A DNA stretch of 64,000 bases from Pseudomonas syringae (GCF_023278085.1 NZ_CP066265.1:4598501-4662500), one strand, 5' to 3'; shown: positions 34,495-43,437, counted from the stretch's first letter. Notes: generated by a model from the sequence alone, not told the origin. A program made the numbers and translations.

Positions 34495-35040
34495 ATGACC
34501 ATGTATTCCGAGACACTTTCATGGGGTCACGGGCCTCGCTTGTTTGAAGTGTTCCTTGAGCCCACCTGCCCTTTTTCAGTGAAGGCGTTCTTCAAGCTGG
34601 ATGACCTGCTGGCTCAGGCCGGGGAAGACAAGGTCACGGTCAAAATCCGTTTGCAGTCTCAGCCCTGGCATATGTTTTCGGGCGTCATCGTGCGGTGCAT
34701 TCTGGCCGCTGCAACGCTGGAAGGCGGCAAGGAAAGCGCCAAGGCGGTCATGACGGCGGTTGCGTCGCACCGCGAAGAGTTCGAGTTTGAACACTACGCG
34801 GGCGGGCCGAATCTCGATTCCACGCCCAACGACATCATTGCACGCATCGAACGCTACAGCGGCCTGGCGCTGGCTGAAGCATTTGCCAATCCCGACCTTG
34901 AACACGCGGTGAAATGGCACACCAAATATGCGCGGCAAAACGGTATTCACGTTTCGCCGACCTTCATGGTCGACGGCCTCGTGCAGCCCGGTTTGAGCAG
35001 TGGCGATCCAGTGTCGAAGTGGGTGTCGGAAATCAGCTGA
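34495..35040 (+). CDS. DsbA-family thioredoxin-fold protein with a CPFS site
   Basis: A 181-residue protein with no signal peptide, so probably cytoplasmic. The thioredoxin-fold start is followed by EPTCPFSVKAFF (near residues 23-34), where the usual CPxC/CPHC second cysteine is replaced by serine. A helical insertion follows, then the cis-proline loop VSPTFMVDG near residue 160. Without the second cysteine it cannot be a classical disulfide oxidase; glutathione-linked or isomerase/transferase chemistry is possible. GGGAGAA precedes the ATG; a second ATG two codons later is an alternative start. Confidence 0.78.
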   Translation: MTMYSETLSWGHGPRLFEVFLEPTCPFSVKAFFKLDDLLAQAGEDKVTVKIRLQSQPWHMFSGVIVRCILAAATLEGGKESAKAVMTAVASHREEFEFEHYAGGPNLDSTPNDIIARIERYSGLALAEAFANPDLEHAVKWHTKYARQNGIHVSPTFMVDGLVQPGLSSGDPVSKWVSEIS

Positions 35041-35049
35041 CGCGCAGGC

Positions 35050-36018
35050 TCAAACCACCGCCGCAAGCCGCTCATTGATCCACTCATGACTGCGTGCCAA
35101 GGCCTTGCGGGCCAACGCCGTCGGGAAGTGAATGAACCCGTGCGGAGACTCCGGCAGAAGGTGCATTTCCACGTCTGCCGAGTTCGCCCAGCGCTCGGCC
35201 ATCTGCAGGGTGTCGTCGCGCAGAGGATCAATCTCGCCGACAAACATCAGTGCGGGGGGCAGGTCGGTCAAGTCGCCATACAGGGGCGAGAGTGGCGCTT
35301 CGCGGCGCTTTTCGTCACTGATATCGGGCGTCAGCAAGCGCATTGCGCTGACCATACCGGGGCCATCCAGCACGAGTGTGTCAGGGCCTGCCGTCCGAAC
35401 GCTCGGCGTGCCGGTCAGGTCGTAAACGCCGTAATACAGGACCGTCCCGACTACGCGCTCAAGCAGTTCGGGTCTGGTTTTCAAGTTCAGCAGAGTCGCT
35501 GCAGCCAGATGCCCGCCCGCCGATTCACCCACGACAATAACCGGCAGACCGGCAAACTCTTCGCAGTCTTCCAGCAACCAGCAGGCCGCAGAGAAACAAT
35601 CGTCCATCAGGCCTTCAACGGGGGTCGACACGGCAAGCCGGTAATCCACAGACACGATTGCCACATCGCACGCATTGACCATGCCGATGTTGAGGTCGTC
35701 GTTCATCTGTGCGTTGCCGATTACCCAGCCACCACCGTGGATATCAAACACCACGCCTTTAGGCTTGCCCTTGGGCCTGATGATGCGTACCGGCACTGGC
35801 ACTCCGTTTACGCTGATAATTCTCTTTTCAGCCCGAAGCCCTTGCTTGCCCAGCTTGAAGGCGCCACCCACTTGACCGACACGCAACAGCGCTTGAATCA
35901 CCAGCGGTGCGACGCGATTACGGATACGAAAACGTGGCAGGCGCGCAAGAGTCTTGTTGAACCGGCGCACTTCCGCCAATTCCTGCTCACTGGAAGGCCA
36001 AAGCTTTTTTGTGTCCAC
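35050..36018 (-). CDS. Alpha/beta hydrolase, hormone-sensitive lipase (HSL) family esterase
   Basis: A 322-residue esterase. Seen: the oxyanion motif DIHGGGWVIG near residues 94-103, the nucleophile elbow VVGESAGGHLAAA near residue 165, the catalytic Asp in FVGEIDPLRDDTLQMAE and the catalytic His in SPHGFIHFP. The HGGGW + GxSAGG combination defines the HSL/bacterial lipase class IV family, which hydrolyses short-chain esters. It lies 74 bp downstream of the Gfo/Idh dehydrogenase gene in the same orientation and may form an operon with it. Confidence 0.88.
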   Translation of the reverse strand: MDTKKLWPSSEQELAEVRRFNKTLARLPRFRIRNRVAPLVIQALLRVGQVGGAFKLGKQGLRAEKRIISVNGVPVPVRIIRPKGKPKGVVFDIHGGGWVIGNAQMNDDLNIGMVNACDVAIVSVDYRLAVSTPVEGLMDDCFSAACWLLEDCEEFAGLPVIVVGESAGGHLAAATLLNLKTRPELLERVVGTVLYYGVYDLTGTPSVRTAGPDTLVLDGPGMVSAMRLLTPDISDEKRREAPLSPLYGDLTDLPPALMFVGEIDPLRDDTLQMAERWANSADVEMHLLPESPHGFIHFPTALARKALARSHEWINERLAAVV

Positions 36019-36092
36019 TGTCTGCTCTCTTGTCAGGCGTTGATGTGCGGGCGCGATTACGGCGTCTGCTCCCGCTTATACCTGAGAGGCCA

Positions 36093-37019
36093 CTAATCGT
36101 AGAACGGTTCAACCGACGCACGGCTGCCGACAAAAAAACTGTCCGCGACCAGTCGTAACGGCTGTAGATCCAGATCGCTGGTTCTAGTGGCGATCAACTG
36201 TTGAAAGTGTCGATATACCGCCGCGTACTCGCCCTCTTCCGAAACGGTCTGGCGCGCGCCATCGATACTCAGCAGCGCGCCGCCGTTATCCAGACGTAAA
36301 GTGCCTTCGACGCAGCGAATTTCGATACTCCAGAGTTCGTCATGACCGTGATCGAAATCGAACTCTGCGCGGATGTCGAGGTGGCGTGCGTCAGACATTT
36401 TGATCGACGCGGCAATAGGCGACTGGCAGTTGCCCGGCACGCGCAGCTCGGCAGATTCCACGAACATCGGCAGCGGTAGCAGATGGGTCGCAATCGACAA
36501 GGCGTTGATGCCCGGATCGAACACGCCGAGGCCGCCGGGCTGCCAGATCCACGCCTGACCTGGGTGCCACTTGCGCACGTCTTCCTTCCAGTCGATCTGT
36601 ACGCTTTGCAGGGTGCGCGTGGCGAGCCAGTCGCGGGCAGCCTCGATGCCGGGCGCATAACGCGAATGCCAGGCAAAAAAACCGCTGACGCCCTGCTCCG
36701 CTACTTGGTCGACCAGCGTCATCGCTTCACCCAGCGTGGCGCATGGCGGCTTTTCCACCAGCACATGCTTGCCGGCAGCCAGCGCCTGCTGCACCAAAGC
36801 GAAGCGGCCTTGTGGCGGTGTGCAGAACGCAATCGCATCGACATCCAGCCCGCTTTCAAGCAGCTCGCCCAACGACTTGAAATTCTCAACCCCTGCACAC
36901 GGCTGCCCTTGGGTGGCAACGGCCACCAGCTGAAACGCGGGATTGGCGCGGATAGCAGGGACGTGCTGATCCTGAGCAATCTTGCCGTAACCCACCAGCC
37001 CGAGACGAATCGGTTGCAT
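36093..37019 (-). CDS. Gfo/Idh/MocA oxidoreductase, D-galactose/L-arabinose 1-dehydrogenase type
   Basis: A 308-residue NAD(P)-dependent sugar dehydrogenase. Seen: the N-terminal nucleotide motif LGLVGYGKIAQDQHVPAI, the EKP motif in LVEKPPCATLGEA near residue 95, and WQPGGLGVFDPGINALSIATHL near residues 157-178 with the catalytic Asp/His region. Length and sequence match the galactose 1-dehydrogenase / L-arabinose 1-dehydrogenase group that starts non-phosphorylative sugar oxidation. Which sugar is used cannot be settled by eye. Single gene or first of a pair with the esterase. Confidence 0.85.
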   Translation of the reverse strand: MQPIRLGLVGYGKIAQDQHVPAIRANPAFQLVAVATQGQPCAGVENFKSLGELLESGLDVDAIAFCTPPQGRFALVQQALAAGKHVLVEKPPCATLGEAMTLVDQVAEQGVSGFFAWHSRYAPGIEAARDWLATRTLQSVQIDWKEDVRKWHPGQAWIWQPGGLGVFDPGINALSIATHLLPLPMFVESAELRVPGNCQSPIAASIKMSDARHLDIRAEFDFDHGHDELWSIEIRCVEGTLRLDNGGALLSIDGARQTVSEEGEYAAVYRHFQQLIATRTSDLDLQPLRLVADSFFVGSRASVEPFYD

Positions 37020-37206
37020 ATGTGACTCCTGATTTTTTGTAATTGTCTTGGGGCACAGTAAACCAGATGTTAATCATGGTCGGTAAGGGGGTATGGCGGG
37101 TGGAGGAAGTACCTGCTGTGTGCCTGAACAGGGTTGAAAACACGATAGCCGGGTAAACTAGCGCTGCAGGTGGCTATGAACAGATTACCAAGCTGCCGAT
37201 CTGTAA

Positions 37207-37705
37207 CGCGGAGCGCCGCACGATAGTTAAGGTTATCGTTCCTCACGCTCCAGCGTGGGAGCGCAGTTCTGGACGCTCTGCGTCCGATCTAGAATATGCA
37301 GCGCTGCGGAGATGTGTGACGCAGAGCGTCACGGGACGGCATGACGACGCGGAGCGTCGCACGATAGTTAAGGTTATCGTTCCTCACGCTCCAGCGTGGA
37401 AACGCAGTTCTGGACGCTCTGCGTCCGACCTAGAATGTGCAGCGCTGCGTAGATGTGTGACGCAGAGCGTCACGAGACGGCATGACGACGCGGAGCGTCG
37501 CACGATCGTTGAGGTTCTCGTTCCTCACGCTCCAGCGTGGGAACGCAGTTCTGGACGCTCTGCGTCCGATCTAGAATGTGCAGCGCTGCGGAGATGTGTG
37601 ACGCAGAGCGTCACGGGACGGCATGACGACGCGGAGCGTCGCACGATAAGCGTCGCGCGATCGTTGAGGTTATCGTTCCGCACGCTCCAGCGTGAGAATG
37701 TAGTT
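37207..37705. repeat. Tandem array of 141-bp palindrome-rich units
   Basis: Three nearly identical 141-bp units start at 37207, 37348 and 37489 (each beginning CGCGGAGCG), and a truncated fourth starts at 37630. Each unit contains four small hairpins: CACGCTCCAGCGTG, GGACGCTCTGCGTCC, GTGACGCAGAGCGTCAC and CGACGCGGAGCGTCG. Because 141 is a multiple of three, one frame stays open through the array (37316-37789), giving a 47-residue repeat that should not be read as a protein. The rest of the 827-bp gap (37020-37206 and 37706-37846) shows no gene. Confidence 0.85.
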
Positions 37706-37846
37706 CTGGCATCGGCAAGACAGTCCGTTGGCTTTATGTACCACCGGCACGGTGATCAATTCACGCAGAACCACCCCATCACTCAATAGTCTTAGCCTTG
37801 CAGTCATTGCCTTGTATAGTTGCCCTCTTCATCTCAGGAGCTTTCC

Positions 37847-38266
37847 ATGCGCATTCCTTCTCGCTTGATCGGTGGCGTTCTGGTCGCCACGTTGCTGACC
37901 CAGATTTCTGCCTGCGGCAGCATTTTCTATCCGGACCGTCGTGGTCAGATTGATGGCAAGGTTGATCCGGCCATTGCGGCGCTGGATGCTTTTGCGTTGC
38001 TGTTCTATATCGTGCCTGGCGTGATCGCCTTCGCGGTGGACTTTGCCACGGGCGCGATTTATTACGGGCCGGGCGAGCATGCGCAGATTGATCCACAGAA
38101 GCTGCAACCGGCGATCAAGGCGGATGGCAGCGTCGACAACACCAAGCTGCAGGCCATCATTGAAACCGAGCTGGGCCGTTCCCTGCCGTTGAATGACCCA
38201 CGCCTGATCCAGCACAAAGGCAGCGTCGAGCAACTGGCTGCGCTGGGGCTGGTCCCGGCGGCCTGA
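37847..38266 (+). CDS. Small putative lipoprotein of unknown function
   Basis: A 139-residue protein. The N-terminus MRIPSRLIGGVLVATLLTQISACGS is a lipoprotein signal with lipobox ISAC and Cys near residue 24. A second hydrophobic segment (FALLFYIVPGVIAFAVDFATGAIYYG, about residues 54-79) may span or dip into the membrane, followed by a polar tail. CAGGAG precedes the ATG. It sits 25 bp before the cation-efflux gene, so co-transcription is likely. I do not recognise a characterised family. Confidence 0.75.
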   Translation: MRIPSRLIGGVLVATLLTQISACGSIFYPDRRGQIDGKVDPAIAALDAFALLFYIVPGVIAFAVDFATGAIYYGPGEHAQIDPQKLQPAIKADGSVDNTKLQAIIETELGRSLPLNDPRLIQHKGSVEQLAALGLVPAA

Positions 38267-38291
38267 TAACAACGCGATTCAAGGAAGCGTC

Positions 38292-39185
38292 ATGAGCACC
38301 ACTGCCGAACATTCCCGACTGCTGCGTCTGGCGACGCGGGCCTCGCTGGCGGTTGCCGTGACGCTGATTCTGGCCAAGGGCGTCGCCTGGTGGCTGAGCG
38401 GTTCGGTGAGCCTGCTGGCCGGGCTGACCGACTCTCTGCTCGATGGCGCAGCCTCGTTTCTCAATCTGCTGGCCGTGCATTACGCACTGCGGCCGGCGGA
38501 TGACGATCATCGCTATGGTCACGGCAAGGCGGAAGCCCTGTCGGGCATGGCGCAGGCGCTGTTTATCACCGTCAGTGGCGTGTTGATCGCCGTTCAGGCC
38601 GTCGAGCGCATCCAGAATCCCGAGCCATTGGGTGCGCCTCTGCTGGGCATGGTCGTGATGGTGGTGTCTATCGCGCTGACGCTGGCGCTGCTTACCCTGC
38701 AATATCGGGTGATCAAGGCGACGGGCTCGGCGGCGATTCGTGCCGACTCGTTGCATTACCGCTCTGACTTGTTGCTCAACGCCAGCATTCTGGTTGCACT
38801 GACCCTGGCGTATTTCGGCTGGCAACAGCTGGATGCCTATTTCGGTCTGGGCATCGCGCTGTACATCCTGTGGAGCGCTTTGCAGATTGCTCGCGAAACG
38901 GTCTCAGTGCTGATGGATGAAGAGCTGCCTGCCGATGTCAGCACGCGCATGCTGGAGCTGGCGTGCAGTGTGCCGGGCGTACTCGGGGCACATGATCTGC
39001 GTACGCGGATTTCCGGTAATCACTGGTTCGTGCAATTGCACCTTGAGCTGCCGGGAACGTTGACCCTGTCGGTGGCACACGCGCTCTGCGACAAGGTTGC
39101 CGAGGCCATCCACGCGCAATTCCCGAAGGCCGAAGTGCTGGTGCACGCCGACCCTCAGGAAGTCGTTACGCAGGCTAACGCCTGA
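38292..39185 (+). CDS. Cation diffusion facilitator (FieF-type) metal efflux protein
   Basis: A 297-residue CDF transporter that exports divalent metals (Fe, Zn, Cd and others) by proton antiport. Six helices with the metal-site motif GLTDSLLDGAASFLNLL in helix 2 (two Asp), HRYGHGKAEALSGMAQ and ADSLHYRSDLLLN in helix 5 (His/Asp). The C-terminal cytoplasmic domain has GAHDLRTRISGNHWFVQLHLELPG. All canonical DxxxD/HxxxD ligands appear present. Convergent with the glutamine-rich gene, whose stop is 6 bp away. Confidence 0.92.
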   Translation: MSTTAEHSRLLRLATRASLAVAVTLILAKGVAWWLSGSVSLLAGLTDSLLDGAASFLNLLAVHYALRPADDDHRYGHGKAEALSGMAQALFITVSGVLIAVQAVERIQNPEPLGAPLLGMVVMVVSIALTLALLTLQYRVIKATGSAAIRADSLHYRSDLLLNASILVALTLAYFGWQQLDAYFGLGIALYILWSALQIARETVSVLMDEELPADVSTRMLELACSVPGVLGAHDLRTRISGNHWFVQLHLELPGTLTLSVAHALCDKVAEAIHAQFPKAEVLVHADPQEVVTQANA

Positions 39186-39191
39186 TCAGCA

Positions 39192-40358
39192 TCAGTTGAC
39201 GCTGTAGCCACGCCCTGCCAGACAGGCACCCATCGAGCGGCGGTATACATCCACTATGTCGGGCGGCGGCTGGCCTGCAAAGTTGGCCGGATCAAAGCCA
39301 CTCTGTTCTGCCGCCCAGCGATAGCACTGATAACGGTCCAGCTCGACCTGCTGCGGGCTCTGGCCGTTCGCAGGGTAGGCAACCGGGTCGTAACCGTTGC
39401 TTTGCTGCTGAGGCGCGGCCTGATAAGCCGAGTCGTTCTGCGGCGGATTGACCACCACATAATCCTGCGTGTCAGGCTGATACGCGTAATAAGCCCCGGC
39501 CGCCAGAAACAGCAGGCTGCTGCCGATCCACACTTCCTGGGAATAAGACGGCAAGCTGCGCACACGTACGCCATAGGGCGGCGTTACCACCACATAGCGC
39601 GGGCCTTGCGGGCGATACCAGTAACCTTCCGAATAGAAATAGTCCTGCCCGCGATAAGGGATGCGCGAGTATCCACCCGGCACACGGTCTATCGCATGGC
39701 CTGGCCGGTATTGCGGGCCTGGCCCCCAGCCATTGCCGTGCCCGTCCGGACGACCTTCCCAGCGATCATTGGGGCGACCGTTACCGGCCTGCCAGTTGCG
39801 ATTATTGCCACGCGGGATGTCCTGATAGTAACCCTGACGCGGTGGCTGGGTTTGCCGGGCTTCTCCCGGGCCACCCTGAATCGGCAGGTTGTCCTGATTC
39901 TGTCTCAACTGCTGGCGCTGCTGGTTTTGCTGTTGCTGAATCTGGCGCTGCTGGTCACGTTGCTGCTGCTCGATCTGCTGTTGCTGCTGGCGCTCTACGT
40001 TACGCTGCTGCAACTGTTGCTGCTGGACCTGCTGCTGTTGCTGACGTTCAACCTGACGCTGTTGATTCTGCTGTTCCTGAATCTGGCGTTGTTGATTGTT
40101 CTGCTGCTGGTTGATCTGCTGTTGCTGCTGACGTTCGACCTGGCGCTGCTGATTCTGTTGCTGCTGAATCTGGCGCTGCTGGTTGTTCTGCTCCTGCTGC
40201 TGCCGCTGCTGTTGTTGCTGACGCTGCTGCCCGTTTTCAGCGGGGCCGCCATTGGGCTGGTTCTGCCGGGAATCATCACGCTCGTCGGCCAATGCCTGAG
40301 CACTGATGCTCAAACACAGCAGACTTACACCCGCAAACTGCCAGATGCCAGATTTCAT
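39192..40358 (-). CDS. Exported glutamine-rich low-complexity protein
   Basis: A 388-residue protein. Signal peptide residues 1-24 (ends SAQALA-DE). Residues about 45-165 are Gln/Arg/Asn repeats (QQQQNQQRQVERQ-like units), probably a long helical or coiled-coil segment. Residues about 180-290 contain RIPYRGQDYFYSEGYWYRP and YVVVTPPYGVRVRSLP, which resemble the DUF6515-type YYY domain. A hydrophobic stretch SLLFLAAGAYYAYQP follows, and a C-terminal region has conserved cysteines (RYQCYRWAAEQSGFDP, MGACLAGRGYSV). GAGGAAAGC precedes the ATG. Envelope function unknown. The CAG-rich tract is prone to length variation. Confidence 0.8.
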   Translation of the reverse strand: MKSGIWQFAGVSLLCLSISAQALADERDDSRQNQPNGGPAENGQQRQQQQQRQQQEQNNQQRQIQQQQNQQRQVERQQQQQINQQQNNQQRQIQEQQNQQRQVERQQQQQVQQQQLQQRNVERQQQQQIEQQQRDQQRQIQQQQNQQRQQLRQNQDNLPIQGGPGEARQTQPPRQGYYQDIPRGNNRNWQAGNGRPNDRWEGRPDGHGNGWGPGPQYRPGHAIDRVPGGYSRIPYRGQDYFYSEGYWYRPQGPRYVVVTPPYGVRVRSLPSYSQEVWIGSSLLFLAAGAYYAYQPDTQDYVVVNPPQNDSAYQAAPQQQSNGYDPVAYPANGQSPQQVELDRYQCYRWAAEQSGFDPANFAGQPPPDIVDVYRRSMGACLAGRGYSVN

Positions 40359-40424
40359 GCTTTCCTCACTCGAATGCGGGTTGATGTCATTAAGACTGCA
40401 AAAGCGTAGCGCCGTTCTTGCACT

Positions 40425-40454
40425 TTATCAGCAGACTACTTATTCAGCAGACAA
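40425..40454 (-). promoter_or_regulatory. Candidate sigma-70 promoter of the glutamine-rich gene
   Basis: On the minus strand, TTGTCT (40454-40449) and TGATAA (40430-40425) are separated by 18 bp. The promoter lies 67 bp before the start codon and just downstream of the terminator at 40450-40480, so the gene does not depend on transcription entering from upstream. Confidence 0.4.
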
Positions 40455-40480
40455 AGAAAAGGGGACCATAAGGCCCCCTT
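40450..40480 (-). terminator. Rho-independent terminator upstream of the glutamine-rich gene
   Basis: Stem 40459-40467 with 40472-40480 (9 bp including one G-U), 4-nt loop, T-rich tract on the minus strand at 40458-40450. No T-run on the plus side, so it works in the minus direction. Confidence 0.75.
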
Positions 40481-40690
40481 GAGATATTTCGTCGTCCTGC
40501 GCAACGCTTTTGACGTTGGCTCACCTCATGCCGTCTTCTGGACAGTATGTAGCCCGGGGGCCTGGCACACCCGGTTGGGTGGGGGGCCGCGACTGGCCTG
40601 ATTGGGGCGGTCGCGCTGGACGCTGTGTCCGGGCAGTGATTCTGTTTAAAAGAATAGGCCTGAGGCGCTAGCGGAAGATTGCTAATATTG
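40450..40690 (-). ncRNA. Candidate small RNA ending at a strong intrinsic terminator
   Basis: A 9-bp hairpin (AAGGGGGCC, loop TTAT, GGTCCCCTT) followed by TTCTTTG ends a minus-strand transcript at about 40450, but no minus-strand protein gene lies upstream before the divergent Lrp gene at 40769. The roughly 230-nt body is rich in self-complementary segments such as CAACGTCAAAAGCGTTG and CCGGGTG/CCCCCGG. A possible minus-strand promoter is the AT-rich stretch at 40680-40715. The 5' end is a guess. It might instead be a terminated leader of the glutamine-rich gene. I cannot assign it to a named RNA family. Confidence 0.45.
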
Positions 40691-40768
40691 CCGATTAAAA
40701 CATCACTTGCGCAATTTTTGACTTCAGATGAATAATCCAGCGCAATTGAACTCATTAAGGGATGCATC

Positions 40769-41248
40769 GTGAGCAAGCTCGACAGATATGACCTGAGCAT
40801 TTTGGCGGAACTGCAACGCGACGCCCGGATTTCCAACCAGGAACTGGCCGAACGCATTGGTCTGTCACCTTCGCCCTGCTCGCGTCGGGTCAAGCAACTG
40901 GAAGACGACGGTTACATCGTGCGTCAGGTCGCGCTACTGGATCGCAAGAAACTCGGTCTGAACCTGACCGCCTACGTATTGATCGGCATGGACCGGCACA
41001 CGCCAGAGCGCTTCGAGAATTTCGAGCAGCAGATCCGCAACCTGCCGCAGGTGCTGGAATGCAGCCTGGTAACCGGCATGGACGCGGACTATCAGCTGAA
41101 AGTAGTGGTGCCCGACATGGATCACTATCAGAAACTGCTGCTCGGACACCTGACCCGCATCGAAGGCGTGACCAGCGTCAAATCGAGTTTTGTGCTCAAC
41201 CAGGTGCTGGCCAGCACCGAAATGCCGCTGACTCACTTGCGCAGCTGA
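40769..41248 (+). CDS. Lrp/AsnC-family transcriptional regulator
   Basis: A 159-residue regulator. AsnC-type winged helix-turn-helix (LDRYDLSILAELQRDARISN, then ELAERIGLSPSPCSRRVKQLEDDG) at residues 3-55 and a RAM domain (LECSLVTGMDADYQLKVVVPD) at about 85-150. GTG start. Convergent with rluE 13 bp away; the next minus-strand gene upstream is the glutamine-rich one. The genes it controls are not evident. Confidence 0.9.
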   Translation: MSKLDRYDLSILAELQRDARISNQELAERIGLSPSPCSRRVKQLEDDGYIVRQVALLDRKKLGLNLTAYVLIGMDRHTPERFENFEQQIRNLPQVLECSLVTGMDADYQLKVVVPDMDHYQKLLLGHLTRIEGVTSVKSSFVLNQVLASTEMPLTHLRS

Positions 41249-41261
41249 CTGATCCACGACG

Positions 41262-41894
41262 TCACAGTTTTGCGGCGACTTCCCGGCATTGGCCTTGATC
41301 CAGTCCGTCGAGCGTCCAGTCGCCAATCCTGACCCGCACCAGGCGCAAGGTCGGTAGCCCGACGGCGGCGGTCATGCGCCGTACCTGACGGTTGCGACCT
41401 TCCTTGATGACCAGCTCGAGCCAGCTGGTCGGCACGCTTTTGCGAAAGCGCACCGGCGGATTGCGCGGCCAGAGCTGTGGTTCTTCCAGTTGTCGTGCTT
41501 CGGCGGGCAAGGTCGGGCCATCGTTGAGCAGCACGCCGTCGCGCAATTGCTGCAACTGCTCTTCAGTCGGTTCGCCCTCGACCTGCACCCAGTAGGTCTT
41601 GGCCAGCTTGTGCTTCGGATCGGCAATCCGCGCCTGCAACTGACCATCATTGGTCAGCAACAGCAGGCCTTCGCTGTCGCGGTCCAGCCGCCCGGCCGGA
41701 TAGATGCCGGGAATGTCGATGAAGTCCTTGAGCGTGGCCCGACCGCCCTCGTCACTGAACTGCGTCAGCACGTCAAAGGGCTTGTTGAACAGGATCAGTC
41801 TGGGCTCGGCCGGGGGCTCTTTGGCGACGCGGCGCGCAGCACTGGCAGGGCCGGGGGCTGGACGGCGGGAAGTGGGGCGTTGAATGCGGGGCAT
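41262..41894 (-). CDS. rluE: 23S rRNA pseudouridine(2457) synthase RluE-like
   Basis: A 210-residue RsuA/RluE-family pseudouridine synthase. Seen: [17 protein letters not shown], the catalytic Asp in [21 protein letters not shown] near residue 78, and [30 protein letters not shown]. The lack of an S4 domain and the short length fit RluE better than RluB or RsuA. An Arg/Pro-rich N-terminal extension precedes the domain. ATG at 41894 was preferred to an upstream start that would run through the amn terminator. Confidence 0.87.
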   Translation of the reverse strand: MPRIQRPTSRRPAPGPASAARRVAKEPPAEPRLILFNKPFDVLTQFSDEGGRATLKDFIDIPGIYPAGRLDRDSEGLLLLTNDGQLQARIADPKHKLAKTYWVQVEGEPTEEQLQQLRDGVLLNDGPTLPAEARQLEEPQLWPRNPPVRFRKSVPTSWLELVIKEGRNRQVRRMTAAVGLPTLRLVRVRIGDWTLDGLDQGQCREVAAKL

Positions 41895-41910
41895 GAGAAT
41901 TCGGTAATCG

Positions 41911-41942
41911 GAAAACAGAAAGGGCCACTTTAGTGGCCCTTT
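41911..41942 (-). terminator. Rho-independent terminator of amn
   Basis: AAAGGGCCACT (41919-41929) pairs perfectly with AGTGGCCCTTT (41932-41942) around a TT loop, and the minus strand continues TCTGTTTTC. It lies 32 bp downstream of the amn stop codon and just upstream of the rluE start. Confidence 0.85.
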
Positions 41943-41973
41943 CGGCAAATACCAATCTATTAACGAGCGGCTG

Positions 41974-43437
41974 TTAACGGAATGGCGGCTCGTCGAAGCT
42001 GCGCAGTTTGCGCGAGTGCAACGAGTTCAGTTGGGTACGCATCAGGTCCAGCGCGGCGATGCCGATTTTCAAGTGCTGGCTGACCGCACGCTCATAGAAC
42101 GCGTTGGCCGAACCCGGCAGCTTGATTTCACTGTGCAACGGCTTGTCGGAAACGCAGAGCAGCGTGCCGTAAGGCACCCGCAAGCGATAACCCTGAGCGG
42201 CGATAGTGCCGCTTTCCATATCCACCGCAACAGCGCGCGACAGGTTGATCAGCGGTCGTTCCTGGGCCCAGCGCAGCTCCCAGTTGCGGTCGTCGTAAGT
42301 CAACACGGTGCCGGTGCGCAGGCGTTTCTTGAGCTCTTCGCCACGTTCGCCGGTGATCTGCGCTGCGGATTCCTGCAAGGCCAGTTGCACCTCGGCCAGG
42401 GCCGGAATCGGGATGTGCGGCGGTAGCACGCGGTCGAGAATCCCGTCGCGACGCATGTAGGCGTGGGCCAGCACGTAGTCGCCAATGGTCTGCGACTGAC
42501 GCAGGCCGCCGCAGTGACCGATCATCAGCCAGCAATGCGGACGCAGCACCGCCAGGTGGTCAGTGATGTTCTTGGCGTTGGACGGGCCGACCCCGATGTT
42601 GACCAGGGTCACGCCATGACCGTCTTCGGCGATCAGGTGATAGGCCGGCATCTGGTAGCGGTGCCAGACCACGCTGGCAACAATCGCCTGGGCCTCGTCG
42701 ACGCCCATGCCCTTGTCGACGACAACGTTGCCCGGCAGGACCATGCGCACGAAACGCGGATCTTCGCGAAGTTTTTCCAGGCCGTGCAGAATGAACTGGT
42801 CAACATAACGATGATAGTTGGTCAGCAGGATCCACGGCTGTACGTGGCGCCAGTCACTGCCGGTGTAATGCACCAGACGGCGCAGCGAGAAATCCACCCG
42901 TGCGGCGTCGAACAACGCCAGTGGCAGCGGGTCGACGTTGGCCCAGTCATACAGGCCATCGGCAATACCGTCGGTCGCGGCCGACAGGTCGGTGCTCGGA
43001 AACACGCGCGCCAGCGCCGCAGCCGTCACGCCGGTGCCCGCCAGCTCATCGCCCTGCTCGACCACGTAGGGATAAGGAATGCTCTGCGCGCTCATGCCGA
43101 CTTCGACCGTCACGGTGAAATCGCTCATCAGCGGGACAAGTTGTTCGAGCAGGTACTTCTTGAACGCTTTCGGTTGCGTGACGGTAACGCTGTAGGTACC
43201 GGGCAACTGCACCTTGGCGTAGGCGCGAGTGGTCAGCGGCACTTCACCGTGGCATTTGTAGACCAGGCGCAGTTCCGGGTAGTTGAACTGCGCTCGCTCT
43301 TCGGCGGTAGGCTCGACGCGGTCTTTCAGGTAGCGCTTGAGCGCCTGACTCAGCGCGCTGGTGGCGCGCTCATGCAGCTCGGCAAGCCGCTCTACGGCTT
43401 GCTCGGCGGTGTCTACGACAACAAAGGCTTGGGTCAC
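41974..43437 (-). CDS. amn: AMP nucleosidase
   Basis: A 487-residue enzyme that hydrolyses AMP to adenine and ribose 5-phosphate in purine salvage. The N-terminal AMP-nucleosidase domain ([20 protein letters not shown], then [19 protein letters not shown]) is followed by a phosphorylase-fold catalytic domain ([60 protein letters not shown]). Length matches E. coli Amn (484). It precedes a clear terminator. The 228-bp spacer between it and the sensor kinase gene upstream contains no convincing gene. Confidence 0.95.
   Translation of the reverse strand: MTQAFVVVDTAEQAVERLAELHERATSALSQALKRYLKDRVEPTAEERAQFNYPELRLVYKCHGEVPLTTRAYAKVQLPGTYSVTVTQPKAFKKYLLEQLVPLMSDFTVTVEVGMSAQSIPYPYVVEQGDELAGTGVTAAALARVFPSTDLSAATDGIADGLYDWANVDPLPLALFDAARVDFSLRRLVHYTGSDWRHVQPWILLTNYHRYVDQFILHGLEKLREDPRFVRMVLPGNVVVDKGMGVDEAQAIVASVVWHRYQMPAYHLIAEDGHGVTLVNIGVGPSNAKNITDHLAVLRPHCWLMIGHCGGLRQSQTIGDYVLAHAYMRRDGILDRVLPPHIPIPALAEVQLALQESAAQITGERGEELKKRLRTGTVLTYDDRNWELRWAQERPLINLSRAVAVDMESGTIAAQGYRLRVPYGTLLCVSDKPLHSEIKLPGSANAFYERAVSQHLKIGIAALDLMRTQLNSLHSRKLRSFDEPPFR

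Noticed and set aside
37207..37705. A CRISPR array
   Set aside because: The units are 141 bp with no unique spacers between identical short repeats, and no cas genes are nearby.
37316..37789. A 157-residue protein with three 47-residue repeats
   Set aside because: It is the translation of the 141-bp palindrome array. It is rich in Arg/Ser with no fold-like pattern, and the same DNA units occur elsewhere as non-coding repeats.
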